From: Mycolicibacterium wolinskyi
GTDB taxonomy: Bacteria; Actinomycetota; Actinomycetes; Mycobacteriales; Mycobacteriaceae
Length of the DNA stretch: 64,000 nucleotides
Reading direction: 5' to 3'
Assembly: GCF_002101965.1 (NCBI RefSeq)
Contig: NZ_LQQA01000030.1
Location: 1 to 64,000 of the forward strand
The position numbers were made by a program, and so were the translations under genes. The notes below the pieces were generated by a model. That model was not told the DNA's origin. It made no database searches and saw nothing but the letters and a program-made list of their open reading frames with translations. This document shows, in pieces, positions 50,737 through 58,970 of this stretch (the stretch's first letter is position 1; the number at the start of each line of letters is the position of its first letter).

Positions 50737-51474
50737 GTGAAAAGTCTCAACTCGGGTTTGCGGACCACCGATGTCTCACGGCTGACCGGTTACTCGGTGC
50801 AGCAGATCCGCAATCTGGAGCGCGACGGTGTACTGCCTGCCGCACGACGCACCGCGTCGGGGTATCGGGTGTACGGAGACGTGCACGTGCAGGCGGCTGC
50901 CGCGTACCGGGCGTTCGCCGTGGCGGTCGGACCGGTCGACGCCAAGCGGCTCCTTCGGGCCGTTCACCATGAGCCCGCTACCGCGCTCGAGCTGGTAGAC
51001 GAGGCCCATGCGCGGTTGCACGGCGAGCGCCAGGATCTGCGCCTGGCACAGGAGGCGGTTGGCGTCATCACGGACGAGCCGGTCGACGATGCCGTGGCTG
51101 CCGATTCGATGTCGATCTCAGAGCTGGCCCGGGCGTTGGGGATTCGAGTGTCGACGTTGCGGCACTGGGAGTTCGAGGGGCTTGTCCGTCCGGGCCGCGC
51201 CGCGGGCGGCGTCCGGCGGTACGCGCCGGTGGATGTGCGCGACGTACGGATCGTCCACCAGCTGCGGCAGGCGGGGTATCGGATTGCCCCGCTACGTGCG
51301 CTGATGCCCCAGCTACGCGCCGGTCGGGACTGGGACTCGGTCCGCGCCACATTGGTTTCACGCGATGCCGATCTGGGTAGACGATCACGCGAACTCGTGG
51401 TCGGTGCGGCATCGCTGCACCGGCTGCTGTTCTCGGCTGACGAATCCGACCTAAGCCGGGCTGTGCAGTCCTAA
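50737..51474 (+). CDS. MerR-family regulator with two HTH domains
   Basis: A 245-residue protein with two MerR DNA-binding heads. Head 1 (about residues 8-50): TDVSRLTGYSVQQIRNLERD and SGYRVYGDVHV. Head 2 (about 125-195): SISELARALGIRVSTLRHWE, followed by GGVRRYAPVDVRDVRIVHQL. The usual effector-binding C-terminus is replaced by a short helical end. GTG 50737 was chosen because GGAG lies 6 nt upstream. A tandem-headed MerR could bind one dyad as a monomer. It is divergent from the DUF6194 gene and upstream of the KAS gene in the same direction. Confidence 0.8.
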   Translation: MKSLNSGLRTTDVSRLTGYSVQQIRNLERDGVLPAARRTASGYRVYGDVHVQAAAAYRAFAVAVGPVDAKRLLRAVHHEPATALELVDEAHARLHGERQDLRLAQEAVGVITDEPVDDAVAADSMSISELARALGIRVSTLRHWEFEGLVRPGRAAGGVRRYAPVDVRDVRIVHQLRQAGYRIAPLRALMPQLRAGRDWDSVRATLVSRDADLGRRSRELVVGAASLHRLLFSADESDLSRAVQS

Positions 51475-51531
51475 AGTGGAAACTGTCACCGCAACAGATG
51501 GCTCATGAACGGAGAGACGAGAGCACAAATC

Positions 51532-52782
51532 ATGGTTGCGAAGACCACCGGCGATGGATTGGCCGACGTCGTCGTTACCGCGGTCACCTCGACCACTTCG
51601 CTTGCGCCGCAGGCGGAGGAGACGTGGCAGCTGCTGCTCGAGGGGCGGAGCGGTATCCGCACCCTCGACAAGTCATTCGTGACGGAGTTCGAATCGCCGG
51701 TGCGGATCGGCGGCCAGCTCACCGAGAGCTTCGATCAGACGTTGAGCCGCGTTGAGCGCCGCAGGCTTTCGTATATGGAGCAGATGTCGACGGTGCTCGG
51801 CCGGCGGCTCTGGGAAAGCGCCGGATCTCCCGACATCGATACCACGCGGTTGCTCGTCTCGATCGGGCTGGCGCTGGGCACAACCGAGGAGATCGTTCTT
51901 CAGTACGACACCTGGCAGGAGAAGGGCCTGCGCGCGGTACCGCCGACCGCGATCCAGAAGTACATGCCCAACGCGCCGGCCGCCGCGGTCGGATTGGAAC
52001 GTAAGGCCAAGGCGGGCATCATCTCTCCGCTGATGGCCGACGCTTCGGGCGCTGCGGCCATCGCGCATGCGTGGCGCGAGATCATCCTCGGCGACGCCGA
52101 TATCGCGATCTGCGGTGGCGTCGAGACGTGGATCGAGGCCGTGCCCGTCGCGGCATTCCTGCAGATGGGCATGATGTCGACCTACAACGACGACCCGGCG
52201 GCCGCGTGCCGCCCGTTCGACAAGGACCGCGACGGCATGGTGTTCGGCGAAGGCGGCGCGCTGATGCTCATCGAAACCGAGGAGCACGCCAAGGCACGCG
52301 GCGCGCCAATACTGGCCCGGCTCATGGGCGTCGGCATCACGTCGGATTGCTATGACCTCGTCGAACCCGACCCGGAGGGGGAGCTGGCCAGCGACGCCAT
52401 CAGCCGCGCCATCCAGCTCGCCGGAATCACGCCTGCCGACATCGACTACGTCAACGCCCACGCGACCGGGACGCTCGCCGGCGACAAGGCCGAAGCCCGC
52501 GCGCTCCACACGGCGCTCGGCAGCCACGCACCCGCGGTGTATGCGCCCAAAGCCGCGTTGGGGCATTCGTTGGGCTCGGCCGGAGCAATCGAGGCTGTGG
52601 TGACGGTGCAGTCGCTACGCGATCAGGTCATACCGGCCACACTCAACCTCAAGAACCGCGATCCCGAGATCGACCTGGACGTGGTGGCCGACGAGCCACG
52701 CCGCGGCAATTACCGCTATGCGATCAGCAACTCTTTCGGGTTCGGCGGGCACAACGTGGTCTTGGCCTTCGGCGCCTACTGA
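51532..52782 (+). CDS. KasA/KasB-like ketosynthase with Asp at the nucleophile position
   Basis: A 416-residue protein, the same length as KasA, with many shared motifs: VVVTAVTSTTS at the N-terminus, GDADIAICGGVETWIEAVP, RPFDKDRDGMVFGEGGAL, the His loops VNAHATGTLAGD and ALGHSLGSAGAIE, and SNSFGFGGHN at the end. At the position of the catalytic Cys (KasA Cys171), the sequence is MADASGA, with Asp170. Without the Cys it cannot perform the normal condensation. It could act as a decarboxylase, a chain-length factor or a partner of another KAS. ATG 51532 gives a KasA-like N-terminus; ATG 51505 is in frame. It is convergent with a methyltransferase, overlapping by 7 nt. Confidence 0.85.
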   Translation: MVAKTTGDGLADVVVTAVTSTTSLAPQAEETWQLLLEGRSGIRTLDKSFVTEFESPVRIGGQLTESFDQTLSRVERRRLSYMEQMSTVLGRRLWESAGSPDIDTTRLLVSIGLALGTTEEIVLQYDTWQEKGLRAVPPTAIQKYMPNAPAAAVGLERKAKAGIISPLMADASGAAAIAHAWREIILGDADIAICGGVETWIEAVPVAAFLQMGMMSTYNDDPAAACRPFDKDRDGMVFGEGGALMLIETEEHAKARGAPILARLMGVGITSDCYDLVEPDPEGELASDAISRAIQLAGITPADIDYVNAHATGTLAGDKAEARALHTALGSHAPAVYAPKAALGHSLGSAGAIEAVVTVQSLRDQVIPATLNLKNRDPEIDLDVVADEPRRGNYRYAISNSFGFGGHNVVLAFGAY

Positions 52783-53660
52783 TTTCGCTTGTTGAACGTG
52801 AACTGGGCGACTTCGGAGATGCCGCGCCGGAAGAAGTCCGCGCAGCCGGTGAGGTAGTGCATATAGCGGTCAAAGACCTCCTGCGACGTCGTGGCGATCG
52901 CCTCGTCGCGGCGGGCCGTCAGGTTTTCCGCCCAGGTGTCGAGCGTGCGGACGTAGTGCTCGTTCATGAGCTGCGTCTCGTCGGTGGAAAAGCCTGCTTT
53001 GTCCGAGAATTCGACCATGTCGACGTCGGACGGCAACTGCCCGCCCGGGAAGATCTCTTTGCCGATGAACCGCATGAACTTCATGTCGGTCAACGTCACC
53101 GGGATGCCGTGCTCACGCCAGTAGTTGATCGGATGGGTGAAGATCGTCTCGATCACCATGCGCCCATCGGCGGGCATCACCCGATGCGCCATGTCGAAAA
53201 ACGCCGCATAGCGCGACTTCCCGAAGGCCTCGAACGCCTCGATGCTGACGATACGGTCCACGGGATCGTCGAACTGCTCCCAGCCCTTCAGGTGCACGAG
53301 GTGTTGACGGTCTGAGCCGGTTTGCTCCAAAAGGCTTTGGCAGAATTCGTATTGATTGTTGCTCAACGTCAGACCGATGACATTGACGTCGTACTTCTCC
53401 ATTGCGCGTTTCATCAGCGCACCCCAGCCGCAGCCGACGTCGAGAAGCGTCATACCCGGCTGTAGACCCAGCTTGTCGAGGGCCAGGTCGATCTTGGCCA
53501 TCTGCGCTTCTTCGAGCGTCATGTCGTCGCGCTCGTAGAACGCGCAACTATAGGTGCGTGACGGATCTTGAAACAGCCCGAAGAACTCGTCGGAGAGGTC
53601 GTAGTGGGCTTGCACGTCCTCGAAATACGGCCGCATCTCGGCCGTCCCCCCGTTAGCCAT
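52776..53660 (-). CDS. Mycolic-acid-type cyclopropane/methyl transferase 1
   Basis: A 294-residue SAM-dependent enzyme of the CmaA/MmaA/UmaA family. The SAM site is LLDVGCGWGALMKRAMEKYD, with the family sequence AHYDLSDEFF near the N-terminus, SIEAFEAFGKSRY and FIGKEIFPGGQLPS. The family His/Glu carbonate site and fatty-acyl pocket residues appear to be present. These enzymes put methyl, cyclopropane or oxygenated groups on meromycolate chains attached to ACP. ATG 53660 follows GGGAGG. It lies 21 nt after the second homologous gene on the same strand, so the two form an operon. Confidence 0.9.
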   Translation of the reverse strand: MANGGTAEMRPYFEDVQAHYDLSDEFFGLFQDPSRTYSCAFYERDDMTLEEAQMAKIDLALDKLGLQPGMTLLDVGCGWGALMKRAMEKYDVNVIGLTLSNNQYEFCQSLLEQTGSDRQHLVHLKGWEQFDDPVDRIVSIEAFEAFGKSRYAAFFDMAHRVMPADGRMVIETIFTHPINYWREHGIPVTLTDMKFMRFIGKEIFPGGQLPSDVDMVEFSDKAGFSTDETQLMNEHYVRTLDTWAENLTARRDEAIATTSQEVFDRYMHYLTGCADFFRRGISEVAQFTFNKRNQ

Positions 53661-53681
53661 GTGCGGTGACCTCCCTCTGAG

Positions 53682-54605
53682 CTATACCGTCTTCTCGCAG
53701 GTGAACTGGCATACGTCGGTGTAGCCCTTGCGGAACAGGTCCGCGCAACCGGTCAGGTACTTCAAATAGCGCTCGTAGACCTCTTCGGAGGTGATCGCGA
53801 TGGCCTCGTCCTTCTTGGCTTCCAGGTTGGCTGCCCAGGTGTCGAGCGTTTTCACATAGTGCGGGCGTAGGCGCTGTTTGCGCGTGACGTGGAAGCCCGC
53901 GCCGACGGCGGAGTCCTCGACCATCTTGATCAGCGGGATCCGGCCGCCCGGGTAGATCTCGGTGACGATGAACTTGAAGAACCGCATGAGCGACATCGTC
54001 GTCGGCAGCCCCATCTCGGCCACTTCTTCTTTGCTCGTGGAGACGATCGTGTGCAGCAGCATCACGCCGTCGTCGGGCATCAGCTCATAGGTCTTCTTGA
54101 AGTAATAGTCGTACTTTTCGAAGCCGAAGTGCTCGAACGCGCCGATCGACACGATGCGGTCAACCGGCTCGTCGAACTCCTCCCACGGTTGCAGCCGCAC
54201 CTCTTTGCTACGCTTGCTGTCAGACTCGGCGAAGCGCTGTTCGATGTGCGCGAGCTGATTGTGCGAAAGCGTCAGCCCGATGACGTTGACGTCGTATTTT
54301 TCGACCGCGCGCATGATCGTCGAACCCCAGCCGCAACCGATGTCGAGCAAAGTCATGCCAGGTTGCAGGCCCAGCTTGCCCAGTGCCAGATCGACTTTCG
54401 CCATCTGGGCTTCTTCGAGCGTCATGTCGTCGCGCTCGAAGTAGGCACAGCTGTAGGTCTGCGTGGGGTCTTGCCACAGCCGGAAGAACTCGTTCGACAG
54501 GTCGTAATGGGAGCGGACCTCATCGGCCGTCGACCCGTGTCGTTCGCCGGGACGGGCTCCGATGAACGTTGTTGCGGTTTTCGTTTCGCGTGAAGTATCA
54601 GTCAA
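53682..54605 (-). CDS. Mycolic-acid-type cyclopropane/methyl transferase 2
   Basis: A 307-residue paralogue of the next gene. Key motifs: RSHYDLSNEFFRLWQDPTQT, the SAM site LLDIGCGWGSTIMRAVEKYD, IGAFEHFGFEKYDYYF, and FFKFIVTEIYPGGRIP. It begins with TTG 54605; no ATG or GTG in frame lies before the conserved region, and the N-terminal ~25 residues are unstructured. The EHFG motif matches the true CmaA/MmaA/Pcaa group more closely than its neighbour (EAFG). The two genes may work in sequence on the same chain. Confidence 0.9.
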   Translation of the reverse strand: MTDTSRETKTATTFIGARPGERHGSTADEVRSHYDLSNEFFRLWQDPTQTYSCAYFERDDMTLEEAQMAKVDLALGKLGLQPGMTLLDIGCGWGSTIMRAVEKYDVNVIGLTLSHNQLAHIEQRFAESDSKRSKEVRLQPWEEFDEPVDRIVSIGAFEHFGFEKYDYYFKKTYELMPDDGVMLLHTIVSTSKEEVAEMGLPTTMSLMRFFKFIVTEIYPGGRIPLIKMVEDSAVGAGFHVTRKQRLRPHYVKTLDTWAANLEAKKDEAIAITSEEVYERYLKYLTGCADLFRKGYTDVCQFTCEKTV

Positions 54606-54784
54606 TTTCCGCCCCGTATGACGTCGGATCGGCTAGCTGAACTGACGTACCGCTTCTTCATACGTCGTTCTCGGACCTTACTCCTCGCACCCATTGTCCG
54701 GGTAGTACACGCGCTGATCGGTTTGGCGTGGCTGTGGGGTCGTTGTGAAAGTGCGCGCGATACTTGCGTTTTCAAGGGCTCCGG
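54606..54784. other. Intergenic region with a 19-nt match to the desaturase gene
   Basis: CGATACTTGCGTTTTCAAG at 54758-54776 is identical to bases 50066-50084 in the desaturase gene, and the flanking bases also match partly (AAAG upstream). Read in the desaturase frame it gives ILAFSRAP. It may be a residue of a lost desaturase copy. The promoter for the two methyltransferase genes should also be here. Confidence 0.35.
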
Positions 54785-55581
54785 CTAGGTGAGCCGCTCC
54801 ATCGCTCGTCGCGCATATGTTCGGGTCGGTGGCCAACTGTTCCTCAGGTGCGGCTCGATCAGGTGGCGCACCCCGGTGGCCTTCATCTTGATGAGCGCGG
54901 GGATCACGATCACGGCCCAGTGGTCGAGGTACGGCAGAACGATGTCACGCGACTGCGTGGTCTTGACCTTGCCGAAGTAGGCGGTCAGGAAGAACTTGTC
55001 GCTGCTGTCGTCATCGAGTTCGTTGAACAACTCGACAATCTCGTCGAAATGTCGAGCCGTCGCGATGCGGGCCAGCACCTGCCCGGCCATGCCGGCTGAC
55101 GCGGTGGAGCGCGGCGGTTGGCGCCGGATCTGGGTGGTCACCACATCGATGGCGCGTTGGTTGCCACGGGCCGCCGAATCGTGGAGACGGTGGATCAGCC
55201 GACAGCGCAGGACGTCGCGGTGGTGGGTCTCCGGCCCGGGGACTCTTTCTTCCAGGTGCTCGAGCCAGTCGATTGCGATGGGGATGGCTTTCGGGGCGGT
55301 GCGATCGGGGATTTGAATGTGTAGCAACGGAATCCGGCGTTTGCGAGGTCTTCCATCAGGCGCCGGTCGAATCCGTTCTCGCCGTGCCGGTATTTGGCCG
55401 GTACGTTGCCCATCCAGTCGTCGCCTTCGGGCAATCCCGGGTAGGTCCTCGGAATGAGTTGTGGCGGCGGCAAATCCCTGCGGGCCTTGCGCGCGGCGGC
55501 GGCCGCGTCCTTGTCGACTGTGCCGGTGGATTCGATCTCGGATATGCCGCGGCGCAGGCGCGCGATCACGTCGTCATCCAT
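54785..55581 (-). pseudogene. Frameshifted gene, HEAT-like repeat protein
   Basis: Two overlapping frames make one product. The N-terminal part (55581 down to about 55328) reads MDDDVIARLRRGISEIEST to GENGFDRRLMEDLANAGFR. The C-terminal part (from 55327) continues LLHIQIPDRTAPKAIPIAID and then short helical repeats (HLIEPHLRNSW). A single missing base near 55321-55328 (CGTTGC where CGTTTGC would restore the frame) joins them. The downstream frame has its own possible TTG start at 55327 and could be expressed alone. Either a real mutation or a sequence error. The true upstream start may be GTG 55698. Confidence 0.6.
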
Positions 55582-55731
55582 GGCGTCGGTGCACTCCGCG
55601 GTCTCCTCAGGTCTGTTTCTGATCCTAGGTGCGCTCGCGGGGTCCTTCGTGCGGTGATTTCGGCTTTGGGTGTTGGTCACATTCGCCACATCAGTCACCT
55701 CCGTATCCGCAGGAGAAGTGGTACATGCTTT

Positions 55732-55755
55732 CGAAACGCGATATCACGGGTGATA
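55732..55755. repeat. Palindromic motif, copy 2
   Basis: GAAACGCG-A-TATCAC-G-GGTGATA matches the motif at 48202-48224 in all but two of 24 positions. It is upstream of the broken HEAT-like gene (minus strand), where an operator would lie. Confidence 0.6.
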
Positions 55756-55787
55756 CGTACACCAACTGTTCGCGTACTGGTGCGCTG

Positions 55788-57518
55788 CTATTGGAACCCG
55801 TCGACGAAGGCGCCGGCGCGGTCAACCCGTAAGACCAGCGTCACGCCAGGTGCCGAGAGCAATCCGATCGTCACGACGCCGGGAAGTTGGTCAGCCCTGG
55901 CACAATCGGCGCGATCGAACACCTGGATTTCATTCGGCACTTTTGCGGGGCCGCCAGTGTTATCGAGCACTATCTGGTCCTGCAGGACGACGTACTCGAG
56001 ATCAGGGCTGTTGGTCAATGGCGCCATAGTCTTGCCAACGTGCGTGTCGGGTGGCAGCCGACATTCCACGCTGCCGTCCATTCGACGCAGCTCGTACCTG
56101 AAGGGGTAAGGGCTGAGCGTCACAAGAAAAGCACCGCTCGAGTTCTGCGTGGCCGCTACCTGCTGGCCCGGTTGCAGGGCAGAGACGTTGTGGTTGTCGA
56201 CGTCGACGACGAAGGTGCTTTCCTCGATGGTCACGGCAACGCCGGTGCCAGCCGGTCTGATCGAGACGCTGTTGCGCTCATCGGCGGCTGGTTGGGGGCC
56301 GGGCAGCTCGATGTCCCAGTCCGGTGTACCGGTGACCGGATCGATGCTCATCAGTCGAACGCGGCGGCCTTCGCACGCGTAGACACCGACGGCGTGACGT
56401 GCGGATTCACCGTAGGCGGGCTGGCAGCTTTTGTCGGGTTCGTCGAAAGTCCAAAGTTGTTGTCCGGTGCGAGCATCGAAACCGTTCCACCGCCCGTTTC
56501 GTGAGTCGCGGGAGATCGGAAACTGCCGGGGTACATAGCTGCCCAAGGCCCACAGGGAGCCCGCATTGACGCTGAGCGGCGGGCTCGCTTCTGCCCAGAG
56601 AGTCTGACCGGTCACGGCATCAAGGGCCACAGTCTGATGCTCGGAATAGAGCACCACCGTGCGGCCGCCGTCGAAGACCTCCAAGGCGTTTACTGAATTG
56701 TCGCCGGGGCCCGTGCGCTCGTATTTCCATCGGGCTTTCCCGTTCGACGCGTATGCCACAACTTCACCCCTGGTCAGCACTACGAAGCCTGCGCCTGCCG
56801 GGCGGAGCATCCAGTCGGTCTGCGAATCGATGACGGGTGAGTCCGATAGCTGGATCGTGAATTGTCTAGCACCGAAACTCGTTGGCATGGCGGGTATCTC
56901 GGTGGGATCAGCGGTCGTCAACGCGATATACCGGGCGTCGTTACCTGCCTTGACTGCGATCGATGTCGCGACGAATCCCGTGACGAGGCCCAGGATCAAA
57001 CCGACCGCTACCAGTGGTTTGCGGGACAACGATTCACCGGACGTGGCGACGGCGGCGATGAGGACCGCGATCGCTCCAAGGCCGGCGAGTGCCCAAGCTG
57101 CGACACCGACAGGAACCGCCGAGCTCACGGGGTACTCGGTCATCACGGAGCGATAGAAAGTAGGCAGCCCTCTGCTGCAGAATCCGATGATCAGAACAGC
57201 GACGAGTGCGACGGCCGGTACCAACCAACGCCGAGGACGCCGGCCGAACATCGTGAGGCCCAGCAGAATCAGAAGCACCACCGCGATGACCGTGGTGACG
57301 ACAGCCAGCACAGTGGGCGTCGCATTGCCCCACGTGATGGACCGTGTGGTGTCGTAGAACCAATCGCTGTCCCGCGGAGCTCGGCGTGCGCCCAGTCGAC
57401 TCCAGGCGGCAAGGGCGATGGCTGCGAGCAGTGTTGCAGCGGCAAATCCACCGCTGATAGCAGAAACCGCGCGCCGTACCCCCGTCACGGGGGTCATCCT
57501 CGCACGCCATGTGACCAC
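55788..57518 (-). CDS. Membrane-anchored PQQ-like beta-propeller protein
   Basis: A 576-residue protein. Five hydrophobic helices occupy residues 12-185. The remainder is a repetitive beta-propeller (repeats such as GEVVAYASNGKARWKYERTG, VALDAVTGQTLWAEA, DARTGQQLWTFDEPD, SIDPVTGTPDWDIELPG). Cys pairs in the later repeats suggest it lies outside the cell. It resembles BamB/quinoprotein-type propellers, which usually bind proteins or cofactors; no PQQ active-site residues are identified. The start is GTG 57518; ATG 57497 is in frame. It is divergent from the PASTA-like gene. Confidence 0.78.
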   Translation of the reverse strand: MVTWRARMTPVTGVRRAVSAISGGFAAATLLAAIALAAWSRLGARRAPRDSDWFYDTTRSITWGNATPTVLAVVTTVIAVVLLILLGLTMFGRRPRRWLVPAVALVAVLIIGFCSRGLPTFYRSVMTEYPVSSAVPVGVAAWALAGLGAIAVLIAAVATSGESLSRKPLVAVGLILGLVTGFVATSIAVKAGNDARYIALTTADPTEIPAMPTSFGARQFTIQLSDSPVIDSQTDWMLRPAGAGFVVLTRGEVVAYASNGKARWKYERTGPGDNSVNALEVFDGGRTVVLYSEHQTVALDAVTGQTLWAEASPPLSVNAGSLWALGSYVPRQFPISRDSRNGRWNGFDARTGQQLWTFDEPDKSCQPAYGESARHAVGVYACEGRRVRLMSIDPVTGTPDWDIELPGPQPAADERNSVSIRPAGTGVAVTIEESTFVVDVDNHNVSALQPGQQVAATQNSSGAFLVTLSPYPFRYELRRMDGSVECRLPPDTHVGKTMAPLTNSPDLEYVVLQDQIVLDNTGGPAKVPNEIQVFDRADCARADQLPGVVTIGLLSAPGVTLVLRVDRAGAFVDGFQ

Positions 57519-57596
57519 CTCGAATCACCTATTTCGTCGGTTGTCGGTACCTGATGCGACGATTCGCGGTTCACTCAAACGACGATGGAGGAAATC

Positions 57597-57926
57597 ATGA
57601 GAGCCGGCGTGTATGGAGCGGTGGTCGCGGCAGTGGTGAGTGGCTTGACCATGGCAACGAGTCCGATCGCAGCGGCGGACCCGTCATGGACGATGCCGAA
57701 CTTGATCGGTATGGACCTGCAGGGTGCACAAGACGCGATTCAGTCTCTGACGCGAGGGCAGGTGTGGCTGAGCACGTCGACCGATCTCACCGGCCAGGGA
57801 CGGGCACAGATCAGTGACCGCAACTGGCAGGTCTGTAGTTCGACTCCGCCGCCCGGTATGAGCTTCACGACCACCACCGAGATCGACTTCGGCGTGGTCC
57901 GGATCGACACCGAGGAGTGCCCGTAG
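57597..57926 (+). CDS. Exported PASTA-like single-domain protein
   Basis: A 109-residue exported protein. The signal peptide ends near IAAA/DPS. The mature ~80 residues look like one PASTA domain: MPNLIGMDLQGAQDAIQSL and a following strand with STPPPGMSF, the sequence typical of penicillin-binding-protein and PknB tails. Two Cys may form a disulfide. ATG 57597 follows GGAGG; ATG 57585 is less good. PASTA domains bind peptidoglycan fragments, so this could act on wall sensing. Confidence 0.75.
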   Translation: MRAGVYGAVVAAVVSGLTMATSPIAAADPSWTMPNLIGMDLQGAQDAIQSLTRGQVWLSTSTDLTGQGRAQISDRNWQVCSSTPPPGMSFTTTTEIDFGVVRIDTEECP

Positions 57927-57965
57927 ATCGCACGGATGGTCGGAGCCGGATGCGATCATCTGATT

Positions 57966-58919
57966 GTGGACGGCTTCGACATCATCGGCGATGTTCACGG
58001 GTGTGCCGATCAACTCGAGAGCCTGCTGGCCAAGCTCGGGTATCGGTTGGTAGCCGGTGTGTATGCCCATCCGGCCCGCCAGGCGGTATTCGTCGGCTAC
58101 CTGATCGACCGTGGCCCGCAGCAACTGCGCGTGCTTCGCATCGTCAAATCCATGGTGGACAGCGGAACTGCGCAGATCGTCATGGGCAACCACGAGTTCA
58201 ACGCGATCTGTTTCGCTCTGCCGGATCCGCGGGCAGACGGCGAGCACCTGCGCCCGCACAACGACAAGAACCGTCGGCAGCATCAGGCGTTTCTCGCTCA
58301 GGTGACCGGCGACGAGCGGGCTCGCTATCTCGAGTGGTTCACATGCCTACCGTTGTGGTTAGACCTTGGCGGTATCCGTGTCGTCCATGCCTGCTGGCAT
58401 GAACCTTCGATGAAAGTCGTTGAGCAGGAGTTTGGTTCGAGCCGCTTCGGTTCCGAAGATCAATTCGTGATCGCGTCGACCAAGGGTGAGCCGCTTTACG
58501 AGGCGGTCGAGGTTCTGTTGAAGGGGCCGGAGATAAGTTTGGTCCAGCATGCTCAACCGCCCTATGTCGACAAAGACGGCCATCAACGGGATAGTGCCCG
58601 GCTCCGGTGGTGGAACGATCGCGCCGTAACCTTGCGCGATCTCGCCGAGATCGGGTCCAATTTTCAGGGCCTCGACGGCCGGCCGTATCCATCCTTGCCG
58701 GAGATCGAGGTACCCGCCGACGAGCGGTCCTACGTCTACACCGGCGACACTCCTGTGTTCTATGGGCATTACTGGCGGCAGGGCCCACCGAAGCTTGGCA
58801 TCGACTGGACCGCCCGCACGGCGTGTGTCGACTTCAGTGCGGTGAAGGGCGGGTCGCTCATGGCATATCGATGGTCGGGTGAACCCCAACTGCGGGCGGA
58901 GCACTATCTGTTTGCGTGA
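57966..58919 (+). CDS. Metallophosphoesterase with unusual GYLIDRGP motif
   Basis: About 317 residues. Motif I is IIGDVHGCADQLESLL, motif III VMGNHEFNAI, later HACWHEPS and a C-terminal YGHYWRQGPP. The family of serine/threonine-type or ApaH/PnkP-like phosphatases usually has GDLIDRGP as motif II; here it is GYLIDRGP, so the Asp bridging the two metals is Tyr45 (codon TAC in place of GAC). This could abolish or change catalysis. GTG 57966 was chosen for the start; ATG 57936 is in frame. It sits between the PASTA-like gene and PhoD. Confidence 0.78.
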   Translation: MDGFDIIGDVHGCADQLESLLAKLGYRLVAGVYAHPARQAVFVGYLIDRGPQQLRVLRIVKSMVDSGTAQIVMGNHEFNAICFALPDPRADGEHLRPHNDKNRRQHQAFLAQVTGDERARYLEWFTCLPLWLDLGGIRVVHACWHEPSMKVVEQEFGSSRFGSEDQFVIASTKGEPLYEAVEVLLKGPEISLVQHAQPPYVDKDGHQRDSARLRWWNDRAVTLRDLAEIGSNFQGLDGRPYPSLPEIEVPADERSYVYTGDTPVFYGHYWRQGPPKLGIDWTARTACVDFSAVKGGSLMAYRWSGEPQLRAEHYLFA

Positions 58920-58970
58920 TCGCATCGCGACGGCGGGGCACCGTATGGCTCCGCGTCACCGGCGCGCAAC

